Positions 1-8,612 of a stretch of DNA of 64,000 nucleotides are shown piece by piece. The stretch is from Candidatus Zixiibacteriota bacterium (GTDB taxonomy: Bacteria; Zixibacteria; MSB-5A5; GN15; FEB-12). The stretch spans positions 460,411 to 524,410 of the forward strand of contig JBFLZR010000002.1 of the NCBI GenBank assembly GCA_040756055.1. Direction: 5' to 3'. The notes under the pieces are model-generated. The model saw nothing but the letters and a program-made list of their open reading frames with translations. It had not been told where the DNA came from and did no database searches. The translations under genes were made by a program, and so were the position numbers. The first letter of the stretch is position 1, and each line of letters starts with the position of its first letter.

Positions 1-73
1 CACTAATTTTCATACCGGCCGCAAACCGCGAAGGCAGGCCTTCTGCGGTGCTCCTGCAGGCGGAAATGTGTAA

Positions 74-190
74 GTCGTTGATTATCAATGTGGGTTTGGG
101 TTGATTCTGGATGGTCTAAGTAACTATGGCGGGGATGTCCGGGCTGCGCTTGAAGCACACAATCCCAACGACACGGTAGAATTGTATTAA
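74..190 (+). pseudogene. possible C-terminal fragment of a PDZ-type protein
   Basis: This open stretch runs from an in-frame TAA at 71-73 to a TAA at 188-190 and has no start codon signal. It encodes about 38 residues ending in GGDVRAALEAHNPNDTVELY. That ending looks like the last helix and strand of a PDZ domain, where a helix is followed by a 'P-G-D-T-V-x-L' type turn. No other part of such a gene is readable in the same frame to the left, so it is either a decayed remnant or chance. The leftmost 70 bases hold nothing I can assign. Confidence 0.22.
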
Positions 191-285
191 CACATTTGGC
201 AAAATTTCATTACCTTTCCAGCTAATTGTGGAGTTAATACACCCCTCTCGGCCTTTGCCGAATAACTCGAAAGGAGATCAAGCGG

Positions 286-2238
286 ATGTCGATGGACCAG
301 GAGGCGCAGCGTGTAGCAGAGCGCAGCGAAGCATCGGGACCTCACGATGCTTATGAAAATTACGAGCTCCCCGTTGAAGGGTTTAAGGGAACGGCGGAGG
401 AGGTCGAGCGTCAATGGTATGAGAAGTGTTATGTGGGCCGCGGCGACACTATCAAGCAGCTCACCTGGCGCGCCGTCATAATGGGTTCGTTACTCGGGGG
501 AGTTTTATCCCTGACGAACATCTATATCGGTTTGAAAGCCGGATGGGGTTTTGGCGTGGCAATTACGGCGTGTATTCTTTCGTACGCCATCTGGACGATG
601 CTTTATAAGATAAAGATCGCTCGGACGCCGATGACGATTCTTGAGAACAACTGCATGCAGTCGACAGCGAGCGCGGCGGGTTATTCTACAGGAGGAACGC
701 TGGTTTCGGCCTTTGCCGCTTATATATTGCTTTATAATCAAACTCTTCCGCTGTCAATCATGCTGGGCTGGGTATTTTTTCTGGCGGTTCTCGGTGTGAC
801 GATGGCGGTTCCGATGAAGCGCCAGATGATTAATACCGAACAGCTTCGTTTCCCCAGTGGTATCGCGGCGGCGGAGACGCTGAAGGCGCTGCATGCCACC
901 GGGCAGAAAGGGATGCGCGCTGCGCGCGCACTCGGTATCGCCGGTTTTCTGGCGATGCTCAGCACGCTTTTATCCGACGGTCTCAGGCTTATCAGCGGCC
1001 GCTTTGAAGCCTGGCAGATTTCGACACTGGTTAACCGCGTGAATCTGGCAACGGTTGGTGAAGCCTGGATGGGTCGAACGGTAATGTTTATCTGGGATCC
1101 GATCTTTATCGCCGCCGGTATGTTCGTCGGAATGCGGGTGGCTACGAGTATTTTGGTGGGTTCGATTACCTGCTGGATGATTTTCGTTCCCTGGCTGCAG
1201 GCCTCCATACCGGAGGCTGCGGGGATTTCCGGTTTCAGAGATCTGGTTCAGTGGTCACTGTGGGGTGGCACGGCGTGTATGGTTACCTCTGGTATTATCT
1301 CGGTATTTTTCCAGTGGCGAAGCGCTCTTCGGGCATTCAAGGGCCTGGGTGATATGTTCAGCAAGCGCGGCGGCAAACAGCAGGATAAGATTACGGCCAT
1401 CGAGACTCCGGGTTCATGGTTCCTTCTCGGTCAGCTTCTATCACTAATCGCTCTCGCCTGGTTGGCGAAAGTCACCTTCGATATGCCTTACTGGCAGAGT
1501 GCGGTAGCTGTCATTTTAAGTTTTGCTCTGGCTCTGGTCGCTTGCCGTGTAACCGGTGAGACCGACACCACGCCGGTAGGCGCGATGGGGAAAATAACGC
1601 AGCTTACATTCGGCGCGATCTCACCCGGAAATCCGAGCATCAATTTGATGGCGGCCAATATCACGGCCGGTGCGGCAACGTCATCAGCGGATCTTCTCAC
1701 CGACCTCAAGAGCGGGTATCTTCTGGGGGCTCATCCGCGCAAGCAGTTCCTCGCGCAGTTTTCGGGAATCTTCATCGGAACGCTCGTGACGGTATTCGCC
1801 TTCCGTATACTGGTTCCCGACGCCAGCGTACTTGGCACGGATCAGTTCCCGGCTCCGGCGGCGCAAACCTGGAAAGGTGTTGCTGAAGCCATGGCTCTGG
1901 GCTTGAGCACGATGCACCCGGTGAAGGTGTGGAGTATGATAATCGGCGGTTTGCTCGGATTAATTTTGCCGGTGCTTTCGCGCACGTTCCCGAAGGCGAA
2001 GTGGATTCCGTCGCCGGCCGGTCTGGGATTGGCCTGGGTGTTCCACTGGTTCTACGGCCTGCTGTTCTTCCTCGGCGCCTTGATTGGGTGGGGCTGGCAG
2101 AAGAAGAACGCGAAGAACGCGGAAGAATTCCTCTTCCCCGTCGCCTCTGGTATTGTCGCCGGTGGCGCTCTCATGGGTGTTGTTTTGATTTTCTGGGAGA
2201 GCGGTTGGGAAATTCTTAAGCAGTTTATGGGCTGGTAA
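286..2238 (+). CDS. OPT family oligopeptide transporter
   Basis: A 650-residue integral membrane protein of the OPT (oligopeptide transporter) family, which moves short peptides or metal chelates across the inner membrane, probably with protons. After a soluble N-terminal segment of about 65 residues there are many hydrophobic segments. The first carries the family-typical run SLTNIYIGLKAGWGFG (about residues 75-90), and further on come RFPSGIAAAETLKAL and SPGNPSINLMAANITAGAA. Length fits prokaryotic OPT proteins. The start is set by AAAGGAG at 270-276, nine bases before ATG 286. It is followed directly by a strong terminator, so it is probably transcribed alone. The substrate cannot be told from sequence. 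Confidence 0.9.
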   Translation: MSMDQEAQRVAERSEASGPHDAYENYELPVEGFKGTAEEVERQWYEKCYVGRGDTIKQLTWRAVIMGSLLGGVLSLTNIYIGLKAGWGFGVAITACILSYAIWTMLYKIKIARTPMTILENNCMQSTASAAGYSTGGTLVSAFAAYILLYNQTLPLSIMLGWVFFLAVLGVTMAVPMKRQMINTEQLRFPSGIAAAETLKALHATGQKGMRAARALGIAGFLAMLSTLLSDGLRLISGRFEAWQISTLVNRVNLATVGEAWMGRTVMFIWDPIFIAAGMFVGMRVATSILVGSITCWMIFVPWLQASIPEAAGISGFRDLVQWSLWGGTACMVTSGIISVFFQWRSALRAFKGLGDMFSKRGGKQQDKITAIETPGSWFLLGQLLSLIALAWLAKVTFDMPYWQSAVAVILSFALALVACRVTGETDTTPVGAMGKITQLTFGAISPGNPSINLMAANITAGAATSSADLLTDLKSGYLLGAHPRKQFLAQFSGIFIGTLVTVFAFRILVPDASVLGTDQFPAPAAQTWKGVAEAMALGLSTMHPVKVWSMIIGGLLGLILPVLSRTFPKAKWIPSPAGLGLAWVFHWFYGLLFFLGALIGWGWQKKNAKNAEEFLFPVASGIVAGGALMGVVLIFWESGWEILKQFMGW

Positions 2239-2264
2239 TCACTTAAGCTCAAGCTGATTTTGTA

Positions 2265-2786
2265 TTATATGAACGGGCGGGTCCGAGTTCGGACCCGCTT
2301 TTTTATTTTGTTTGCTCGTTGTTCATGACCGGGAATAGTATTTCCCGCTTTGCGCGCAGTCGGGCCGCCGCCAAAAGCCACCTCATATTGGTCTTTGCTC
2401 AGGGCGTTGAGGATACCTTTTGCCACGGCCTCAGCGGACATTACATGGTCGTTTTCCTTCAATTTGCTGCGCATTTTGGACAGTTCTGTTATGGCCATTG
2501 GAGGCGCAATCTCGAATACGCGGACGGAAGTATTGCGAAGCTGGTGTCTGAGCGAAAGGGACCATGGGAGCGGCGAGGTTGATAGCGATCTCATCGTTAG
2601 AGTCTAGGATACTGTATCCTTCAATACCCACGGGGTCGGTCATAATTTCGGTTTGGGCGGGCGTTGTTATCAGAAAACATGCTTGGCCGTAGTGGGTGAA
2701 GGCGACGATTTCGGTTCGTCGGCGGCGCAGATCGAACAGGTCAGCGACAGAGCAAGCACACACACGAGTCGCACGTATCGAACCAT
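2265..2786 (-). pseudogene. mosaic remnant: exported MBL-fold protein start joined to SDR pieces
   Basis: Reading leftward, a good ribosome site (AAAGGAGG at 2791-2798) precedes ATG 2786 and a clear signal peptide, MVRYVRLVCVLALSLTCSIC plus AADEPK. After one frameshift the frame continues with THYGQACFLITTPAQTEIMT, the N-terminal strand pair of a metallo-beta-lactamase-fold hydrolase (usually GHACFLI...TDP). The HxHxDH motif that should follow is absent. Instead the frame runs into NDEIAINLAAP, a short-chain dehydrogenase (SDR) segment. After a missing stretch and another frameshift comes SLSLRHQLRNTSVRVFEIAPP, the SDR C-terminal part of the DltE-like type. So two unrelated genes have been cut and joined by deletion. 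It cannot encode a working enzyme. Confidence 0.65.
2277..2309 (+). terminator. rho-independent terminator after the OPT gene
   Basis: A perfect 10-bp stem (2277-2286 pairing with 2289-2298, GCGGGTCCGA/TCGGACCCGC) with a tiny loop is followed by T6-A-T4. It lies 38 bases after the OPT stop codon. It overlaps the 3' end of the decayed minus-strand gene mosaic. Confidence 0.85.
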
Positions 2787-2836
2787 CGGACCTCCTTTGT
2801 TACGTGCCTGAATGCGACTTATTACAGAGTATCCCT

Positions 2837-3115
2837 CTATTGAGCGTGATGAGACATAAGTTCTTCAAGGTCTTCGGGCGAGAACTTGTTGAGTTTTACT
2901 ACCCGTGCCTGCGCGCGATAGGCTCTGGGTACGATCATTTTGGCATCGCTTTTATCATCTACATCAACGATAATCCACGCCTTGTGCTCACCATCAAGGC
3001 ACCCGTACTCCGCATTTGTCAGAAAGTGGGAGCCGGTTTCATGGAGCACCTTGATGGCGCGAATGCACGCTGTCCTTTCGGCTTCGTGTTGAATTTCAAT
3101 CAAGAATCTTGGCAT
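2837..3115 (-). CDS. small conserved protein of unknown function
   Basis: A 92-residue soluble protein beginning MPRFLIEIQHEAERTACIRA. I place the start at ATG 3115 because AAAAGGAGG lies nine bases upstream; the frame extends to a GTG at 3136, but that lies inside the ribosome site. It has one compact alpha/beta-looking domain with conserved-looking blocks TGSHFLTNAEYGCLDGEHKA and IIVDVDDKSDA, then RAQARVVKLNKF. I recognise the general look of a family found next to unrelated genes in environmental bacteria, but no function is known to me. There is no signal peptide or membrane segment. It stands alone between the gene mosaic and the hydrolase gene. Confidence 0.75.
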   Translation of the reverse strand: MPRFLIEIQHEAERTACIRAIKVLHETGSHFLTNAEYGCLDGEHKAWIIVDVDDKSDAKMIVPRAYRAQARVVKLNKFSPEDLEELMSHHAQ

Positions 3116-3370
3116 ATCAGACTGCCTCCTTTTCACAATACGGTTAGGTCATCTTCAGCTCAAATTCCGGCATCACCGTCATGCCAATGATTTAGCCGAA
3201 AAACTTCGTATGGCCGGCCAAACCGGCTTTAAGATTCTCCTGATTGCCTGGTGTCGAGCAGGGTTGAATTAGATCCGTGCGTTGTCTGCAGGAGGATACG
3301 CCCGCATTTATAGAGATGTTTGACGTAAGATTTGCTGTTCTCGATAGACGGTTATCAACCCGGCCGGGAA

Positions 3371-4441
3371 TTATCGCGACGGGAATGTCAGGTGATAAAC
3401 CGTATCCCAGTCTTTGTACACCGAGAAGTATAACTCTTTCGATTTCAGGCAGTAAACAACGGACCAGGCGGTGCCAATCTGACTGACATCCTGCAGTATA
3501 TTCAACGCGCCTTTCCAGTCAGTCTTCCCGGCCGTTTTGTCAAAAGTCTCAGCGATACTCTGGTAGCGCCAGCAATTTTCCCGAAGCTCCATGTCCGGTA
3601 CCTTGAAAATGGGTTTGGTGGTCATTATCTGCCAGGTGGTGTCCTTGTAGATGGACTTCCATTGATTGTCGTTGTACTCGAGGATCACCGATTGCCCGGA
3701 GGCATCGGCAACCATCAGGTGGCTGCTCAGCGAGTTCTGATCGATATCGAAGGGAACGTAGTCCATAACCAGCTTGATCGCTTCATCGACAGTTTTTGTA
3801 CCATCGAGGATTTTGCGTATCAGGTAGGTGAGGTATACGCATTGTTTTCCTTCGGCAGGCGTGACCGTCGTATACGAGTTGCCGGCCACAGCGACCATGA
3901 GACCGTGTTCGTTGATGCCGTCGGTTGCGTAAAACGGCGCCAGGAGGAATTTATCTTTGAACATGCTTGACGCAAGCGGCAGAAGGTCTTTGTGACCGAA
4001 ACCGATGTCGATGGAACGGGAGAAGGCGATTGACGCGTAGCCGTTGGTCGGGTAGCACAGGCTGACGATGATTGACCCGACGGTCTGGTTGTCCCAGTTT
4101 CTTCCCGCGAAGGTCTCGTTTTCGGTGAATGTCGAGAAAACGCTGCAGTGACGCCATGTTTTGTCTATCAGCGGACGGTCTATCATTTCCCGGTTTTCTT
4201 TGTCATACAACTGCTGATATTCACCATAGTGAGTCATCAGATATAGACCATCCTGGGCAAAAGCGCCGGTCCCCTGTATTTTGAGCATGCTTTGAAGTGT
4301 TCGGGAGGTATCGGAGTCGGGTTGAGGCGATACTGTGAAGTTCAGGTCCTTGATTTCCTCCGCGGCCGCCGACAGACCCAAAATTGTGAGCGTCATGATG
4401 ATCAAATAGTAAAGGTACGTCTTATTCATACGGTTTGCCAC
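3371..4441 (-). CDS. exported linear amide C-N hydrolase, choloylglycine hydrolase family
   Basis: An Ntn-type hydrolase of the choloylglycine hydrolase / penicillin acylase family, which cleaves linear amide bonds. The start is uncertain. GTG 4441 has GAAGGGA six bases before it, while ATG 4429 or 4456 is possible. From 4441 a signal-anchor-like stretch (YLYYLIIMTLTILGLSAAAE) follows. The family nucleophile is the Cys in RHCSVF (about residue 99), preceded by a pro-segment of about 75 residues and followed by FAGRNWDN, which matches the 'C...F-G-R-N-x-D' block of bile salt hydrolases. NEHGLMVAVAGN is the next family block. Mature enzymes of this type start at the Cys, so processing after export is likely. 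The substrate could be a bile-salt-like amide, an acyl-homoserine lactone or another amide. Confidence 0.8.
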   Translation of the reverse strand: MANRMNKTYLYYLIIMTLTILGLSAAAEEIKDLNFTVSPQPDSDTSRTLQSMLKIQGTGAFAQDGLYLMTHYGEYQQLYDKENREMIDRPLIDKTWRHCSVFSTFTENETFAGRNWDNQTVGSIIVSLCYPTNGYASIAFSRSIDIGFGHKDLLPLASSMFKDKFLLAPFYATDGINEHGLMVAVAGNSYTTVTPAEGKQCVYLTYLIRKILDGTKTVDEAIKLVMDYVPFDIDQNSLSSHLMVADASGQSVILEYNDNQWKSIYKDTTWQIMTTKPIFKVPDMELRENCWRYQSIAETFDKTAGKTDWKGALNILQDVSQIGTAWSVVYCLKSKELYFSVYKDWDTVYHLTFPSR

Positions 4442-4545
4442 GTTATGTCCCTTCATTTGATGTTTCCCAAGTATACGTCGGGGAGTGCTTAATGTTGCAG
4501 GCTGGAAGAAATAGCGCGCGGCGGGCAAGGCTCATTGTCCAACCA

Positions 4546-4574
4546 TTGACAACGGAACGGTTAAATTGTATTCT
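4546..4574 (+). promoter_or_regulatory. sigma-70-type promoter for the MFS gene
   Basis: TTGACA at 4546-4551 matches the -35 consensus exactly. A 17-base spacer leads to TATTCT at 4569-4574 as -10. Transcription would start near 4581, about 20 bases before the ATG chosen for the exporter. Confidence 0.6.
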
Positions 4575-4601
4575 CGACGTAATGTAACGCGGACAACAGC
4601 G

Positions 4602-5951
4602 ATGCAGGCTACTTTGAATAGGATGGAAAAGACGTCTAATCAAAACACTAAATCCGGTATAGGCTTTATTCTCAGGGCGTTAGGTTCACGCAACTACCGG
4701 CTTTATTTTGCCGGTCAGGGGCTATCGCTCGTAGGAACATGGATTCAGCGAATAGCTCAAGCCTGGCTGGTATATCGATTGACTGACTCGGTGTTTTTGC
4801 TGGGAATTGTCGGATTCAGTACGCAGATACCCACGTTTCTGGCGGCGCCTTTTTCAGGCGTCATTGTTGACCGGAAGAATCGCTATCACATCCTGATCGT
4901 TTCTCAAATACTCGCGGCTACTCAGGCGCTGATTCTGGCCGTGCTGGTGTTGACCGACTTGATTCAGGTCTGGCACATTGTGGTTCTGGGGCTTTTCCTC
5001 GGAGTGATAAACGCGTTCGAGATGCCGTCGAGGCAGTCGCTTCTGGTGGAGATGATCGAGCATCGTGATGATCTGAGCAACGCCATCGCTCTCAACTCAA
5101 CCATGGTCAACGGAGCCCGTCTCATAGGGCCGACTATAGCCGGGTTTTTGATTGCGGCGGCTGGAGAAGGCGTGTGCTTTTTGCTCAATGCTCTGAGCTT
5201 CGTGGCGGTTATCGCCGCGCTTCTGGCGATGAAACTGCGGTTGGAAAAAACGAAAAGCAACGGGGGAAGCATTCTGGCTAATTTCGTAGAGGGGTTCAAG
5301 TACGCTTTTGGTTTTCCGCCCATCAGCGCGATTCTGCTTCTGCTGGCGCTGGTCAGTATAATGGGCATGCCCTATACCGTGCTGATGCCGGTCTTTGCCA
5401 GGGATATTCTTCACGGCGGACCGGACACGCTGGGGATACTGATGGGTTCCGTTGGCACGGGCGCCCTCGTTGGGGCGATATATCTGGCTTCGAGACGGAC
5501 AGTGGTTGGTCTCGGGAAAGTGATCACGTTCGCGGCGATCACGTTCGGCGCCGGGCTCATTCTGTTTTCGCTTTCGAGGCATTTGTGGATATCGATAGCG
5601 CTGTTGTTCTTTGTGGGGATGGGCATGATGTTGCAGATGGCGGCCAGCAACACGGTTTTGCAGACCATTGTCGATGATGACAAGCGCGGGAGGGTTATGA
5701 GTCTTTATGCTATGGCGTTTTTCGGGACGGTTCCGGTGGGAAGTCTCATGGCGGGCAGTCTGGGGGCAAGAATAGGCACACCGGCAACAGTGGCGATTGG
5801 CGGGGTGTGTTGTGTTATCGCGGGAATTCTGTTCTGGCTCAAACTTCCCGCCCTGAGGAAGCTGGTGCGTCCGATATATATCAAGAAGGGTATTCTTCCC
5901 GAAGTGGCCACCGGAATTCAGGAAGCGAGTTCGATCAACGAACGTCGGTAG
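4602..5951 (+). CDS. MFS transporter, EntS-like (DHA3) exporter
   Basis: A 449-residue major facilitator superfamily protein of the MFS_3/EntS type, predicted to export a small molecule through the inner membrane by proton antiport. About 12 hydrophobic segments are visible. Family blocks include SLVGTWIQRIAQAWLVYRLT near the first membrane segment, SGVIVDRKNRYHILI between segments 2 and 3, and MPSRQSLLVEMIEHRDDLSNA before segment 5. ATG 4602 is chosen because the promoter start point lies just upstream. ATG 4623 and a TTG at 4566 are alternatives, and no start has a clear ribosome site. It is divergent from the hydrolase gene. The substrate is unknown; relatives export siderophores or macrolides. 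Confidence 0.85.
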   Translation: MQATLNRMEKTSNQNTKSGIGFILRALGSRNYRLYFAGQGLSLVGTWIQRIAQAWLVYRLTDSVFLLGIVGFSTQIPTFLAAPFSGVIVDRKNRYHILIVSQILAATQALILAVLVLTDLIQVWHIVVLGLFLGVINAFEMPSRQSLLVEMIEHRDDLSNAIALNSTMVNGARLIGPTIAGFLIAAAGEGVCFLLNALSFVAVIAALLAMKLRLEKTKSNGGSILANFVEGFKYAFGFPPISAILLLLALVSIMGMPYTVLMPVFARDILHGGPDTLGILMGSVGTGALVGAIYLASRRTVVGLGKVITFAAITFGAGLILFSLSRHLWISIALLFFVGMGMMLQMAASNTVLQTIVDDDKRGRVMSLYAMAFFGTVPVGSLMAGSLGARIGTPATVAIGGVCCVIAGILFWLKLPALRKLVRPIYIKKGILPEVATGIQEASSINERR

Positions 5952-6118
5952 GTTAATTGCTCTGCCTCATGGTTATCATCTATCCAACGCGTCCCGGCAT
6001 ATCATTAGTCCTTCCTTAATATAAGCCACGCAAAATCAAGTACTTCGGCCAACTGTTTCCCGCTGGGGTTAACCGGCACGACGGTTGCGATTATGACTTG
6101 CAGAAATGGAGGTGAAGC

Positions 6119-6892
6119 ATGATTGCCGAGTTTATGAAACGGGTCATCGCTGTGCTCATGGTTGTGAGTCTGGTAGTCAGTGACGCTGTCGCCAGAAAAG
6201 CAGCGCCTCGTGAGAAGCATGGCTGGGAATTGACGATAAACGGCGGATACCGTTTCAGCGGATCCGCGAGCGATCTCGAGAGCGCCATGATAGTGGGACG
6301 GCTTAATGGAAGTCCGTGCGGGGACCTCGGGCAGATATTCTGTTATTCGGTCGATCTGCCGTACACCGACCAGAATCGTCTTGGCTACACCGTAACATTG
6401 AGTCGTGAAATCAAGCCCCGGCTTGGACTGCAGGCTGTTTATGGTTCAACGCAGATCGGTTCGACATCCGGTTATTACGATGGTGGCGATTTGGGGACGC
6501 AGTCAACCGATGCGGCGCTGGAAATCAATGGAATGAAGGTGACCACTTACGGGCTCGTTGCCCGGTTCAATCCAACCCGATTGATTTATTTCAGTTTGGG
6601 TCCGGCCGTGTACTCTTTAAAGTTTAAGGTGTCAACCGGAGGATCAGGATATTCTCCCGGAGTACAACATCACTCGGAAAGGCTGGGGTTGCTCGCCGGC
6701 GCCGGACTAACAGTTCCTGCAAGATCCGCTGTATTCGTACACCTGGGCGTTCAGTACAGACTCACCGGAGCGTTTGACGTTGGCCCAATCGACGCGAAAA
6801 ATCGACAGGGAGAGGTTCTGACGAAGTTGCCGCTCAGCAACGTTTCCCTGAATCATCTGATATTCCTCATCGGGTTAGGAATCAGAATCTGA
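6119..6892 (+). CDS. predicted outer-membrane beta-barrel protein
   Basis: A 257-residue exported protein. AATGGAGGTGA ends five bases before ATG 6119. The signal peptide is MKRVIAVLMVVSLVVSDAVARK-like, cut after about residue 26. The rest shows alternating polar/hydrophobic strands with aromatic ends (WELTINGGYRFSGS, LGYTVTLSREI, LGLQAVYGSTQIGS, TYGLVARFNP, VFVHLGVQYRLTGAFD, LIFLIGLGIRI). This is the pattern of an 8-10 strand OmpA/OmpW-like barrel. The segment CGDLGQIFC could form a disulfide in an external loop. I do not recognise a specific family. It is followed by two more exported small proteins. Confidence 0.65.
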   Translation: MIAEFMKRVIAVLMVVSLVVSDAVARKAAPREKHGWELTINGGYRFSGSASDLESAMIVGRLNGSPCGDLGQIFCYSVDLPYTDQNRLGYTVTLSREIKPRLGLQAVYGSTQIGSTSGYYDGGDLGTQSTDAALEINGMKVTTYGLVARFNPTRLIYFSLGPAVYSLKFKVSTGGSGYSPGVQHHSERLGLLAGAGLTVPARSAVFVHLGVQYRLTGAFDVGPIDAKNRQGEVLTKLPLSNVSLNHLIFLIGLGIRI

Positions 6893-7021
6893 GCAGGGAG
6901 GCAGGATAGCAATTTCTCTTCTTTGTTAGATTCTATCCACCGGGCGTTGGCCATACGGATATTTGGGCCACTGCGAATTTCTTCAATGTCAACCACTTGC
7001 GGTTAGATTGCCCGCCAGGAT

Positions 7022-7049
7022 TTTTCAGGCACGGTAGTTGTGATATACT
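7022..7049 (+). promoter_or_regulatory. possible promoter before the small lipoprotein gene
   Basis: TTTTCA (7022-7027), a 16-base spacer and TATACT (7044-7049) form a moderate sigma-70 match. It ends 29 bases before the lipoprotein ATG, leaving room for the AAAGGAGG ribosome site at 7062-7069. Confidence 0.4.
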
Positions 7050-7078
7050 GATATGAGATTAAGAAAGGAGGCCATTGA

Positions 7079-7345
7079 ATGATAAAGGTTCTACTGCTGG
7101 TTTGCGCTGTCGCATTCGTCATCGGTTGCTCGAGTTCAACCGGACCGGGCGAGACAGAGACTTTCGACCTCGGATATGGAGAGTCGGTGGCCAATTGCGA
7201 TCAGAAAGCTGCTGATGCCGTGTGTCGGGGACTTGGCTGGGACAAGGCGACCGGTTACGATTGCCGGACAGTCCCGGTGAACAGTCCGCTCGGTTATTGG
7301 GAGCAGGATGTGATGTTCAAGGTGACTTGCTGGAGGCCGTTGTAG
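7079..7345 (+). CDS. small lipoprotein of unknown function
   Basis: An 88-residue protein with a strong ribosome site (GAAAGGAGG) nine bases before ATG 7079. It has a lipoprotein signal: the hydrophobic MIKVLLLVCAVAFVIGC ends in a lipobox with Cys17 as the lipid anchor, followed by SSSTGPGE. The mature part (about 70 residues) has four cysteines (NCDQ, AVCRGLG, YDCRTV, VTCWRPL) that could pair in two disulfides. I know no family for it. It is 48 bases before the next exported protein gene and may share its transcript. Confidence 0.7.
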   Translation: MIKVLLLVCAVAFVIGCSSSTGPGETETFDLGYGESVANCDQKAADAVCRGLGWDKATGYDCRTVPVNSPLGYWEQDVMFKVTCWRPL

Positions 7346-7393
7346 TGGGCAACCGGCGACGAGAAGGAAATCATTTTAGGAAAGGGGGATATT

Positions 7394-8194
7394 ATGTTCA
7401 GGAGTTTGCGTGGATTGAAGCTGCCGGTGGTGTGCGTGATCACGTCGGTTATGCTCGCTGGAGTGTGTAACGCCCAAGCAACTGGCTCATCGCTGAAAGT
7501 GAATCAGAAAGTTCGTGTCACGGATGTGAAAGGCGGGGGATCGGAACTCGTGGGGTATATAGCCGGGTTGGACAAAGATACTCTGCGGTTGCGGACAAAG
7601 AGCGATGTAACGCTCAACCGGGTGGTTACCAACGACAGCGTGTCTTACGAGTTCCCGTACCTGGGCGCGCGGTATGAGGTAAATTCGAAGTCTATTGTAG
7701 GTGTATCGAACGACGGAAGCAGTGTCATAGTGCCGATTTCGCAGGTGAGTTATGCCGAGGTAACGCTGTTTGTCCAGGACCGGGCTGTCCCGGTGAGATT
7801 CAGCCGCGGCGATATCGAAAGGCGTCTTCCCATATACACTATTTACCCCCTGCCTCTGGGTGCACTACCGGTTGATTCCATTGCGAGTATCAAAGTATGG
7901 CACCCTGCCAACTCGACCGGGATTGTCCTGTTCGCCATGGCGGGAGGGGCGCTCGGATTGACTCTGGGGTTATCACAAGAGTCGAGATCCGAATCGGGAG
8001 ATATTTACTCATCGGATTATCTAAGCGGATTGGGAACTGCCATAGCTGTGGCAGGAGGATTCGTCGTCGGAGCTCTGGTTGGATCAGGGATCTGCGGTGG
8101 CAGGTGGCAGACAGTACCGCTTGACAGGCTCAAGGCCGGTCCGACGGTGTCGGCCACCAACGGCCCCGGTTTAGCTTGTTCGCTCAGGTTCTAA
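7394..8194 (+). CDS. exported protein of unknown function with a glycine-rich membrane segment
   Basis: A 266-residue protein starting at ATG 7394 after AGGAAAGGGGG. The N-terminus is a signal peptide (LKLPVVCVITSVMLAGVCNAQA). Residues about 35-65 (LKVNQKVRVTDVKGGGSELV then GYIAGLDKDTLRLRT) resemble a small beta-barrel of the kind seen in exported 'surface-patch' proteins of environmental bacteria. Another similar strand pattern follows to about residue 170. Residues about 178-240 hold two hydrophobic glycine-rich stretches (GIVLFAMAGGALGLTLGLS and GTAIAVAGGFVVGALVGSGI), like a glycine-zipper hairpin. Similar architecture is common near stress-response membrane proteins, but I assign no function. 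Confidence 0.65.
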   Translation: MFRSLRGLKLPVVCVITSVMLAGVCNAQATGSSLKVNQKVRVTDVKGGGSELVGYIAGLDKDTLRLRTKSDVTLNRVVTNDSVSYEFPYLGARYEVNSKSIVGVSNDGSSVIVPISQVSYAEVTLFVQDRAVPVRFSRGDIERRLPIYTIYPLPLGALPVDSIASIKVWHPANSTGIVLFAMAGGALGLTLGLSQESRSESGDIYSSDYLSGLGTAIAVAGGFVVGALVGSGICGGRWQTVPLDRLKAGPTVSATNGPGLACSLRF

Positions 8195-8260
8195 ATGAGG
8201 CGCCAGAGGCCAAGTGATCGATTACTTCCCTGATTCCGTGTGGTTGAGGGGGGGCGACAC

Positions 8261-8293
8261 AAAAAAAGTGTGGGAAGCCGTTGCTTCCCACAC
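8261..8293 (-). terminator. rho-independent terminator reading leftward
   Basis: An 11-bp perfect stem (8268-8278 with 8283-8293, GTGTGGGAAGC/GCTTCCCACAC) with a 4-base loop is followed on the minus strand by T7 (8261-8267). No T run follows on the plus strand, so it acts leftward. The only minus-strand reading frames it could serve are those at 8355-8612. Confidence 0.75.
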
Positions 8294-8354
8294 CGGCGTG
8301 TTATACCATCATTGTTGTAGACAGTCCCTCAGCCGGAGAGCACTGTTTATACCG

Positions 8355-8612
8355 TTACGGAGTGCAAGGTTTCGTGCTGACTTCGCACGTTATCTTGCTG
8401 CCGTTCGGCGTAAACTTCTCGCAACAAACCACCCAGTAGTATCCACAATACATGAGACCAAGGCAAATAATGTGCCCGATATTGTGTCAAACCGATTCAG
8501 TCGATAGCTTATAGTGTTTGTATTTCGGATGTAGATTAAACAGCGTAAACCACAGAACAACAACAACTAAACCAGAGAGATAGGCGGCGGTGGGAATCGG
8601 AACCTGAGACAT
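8355..8612 (-). pseudogene. two-part small membrane/cysteine-rich frame interrupted by one TGA
   Basis: On the minus strand ATG 8612 opens a 41-residue frame with one membrane segment (LSGLVVVVLWFTLFNL) and a basic tail. It ends at TGA 8487-8489. The same frame continues without another stop for 43 more residues: a second hydrophobic stretch (IGHIICLGLMYCGYYWVV), then a cysteine-rich tail (CCEKFTPNGSKITCEVSTKPC), ending TAA 8355-8357. An ATG at 8453 could start the second part alone. A leftward terminator stands 62 bases downstream. The simplest reading is an 85-residue two-helix protein broken by a nonsense change. Two small genes or a recoded TGA are alternatives. No good ribosome site is visible. 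Confidence 0.4.
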
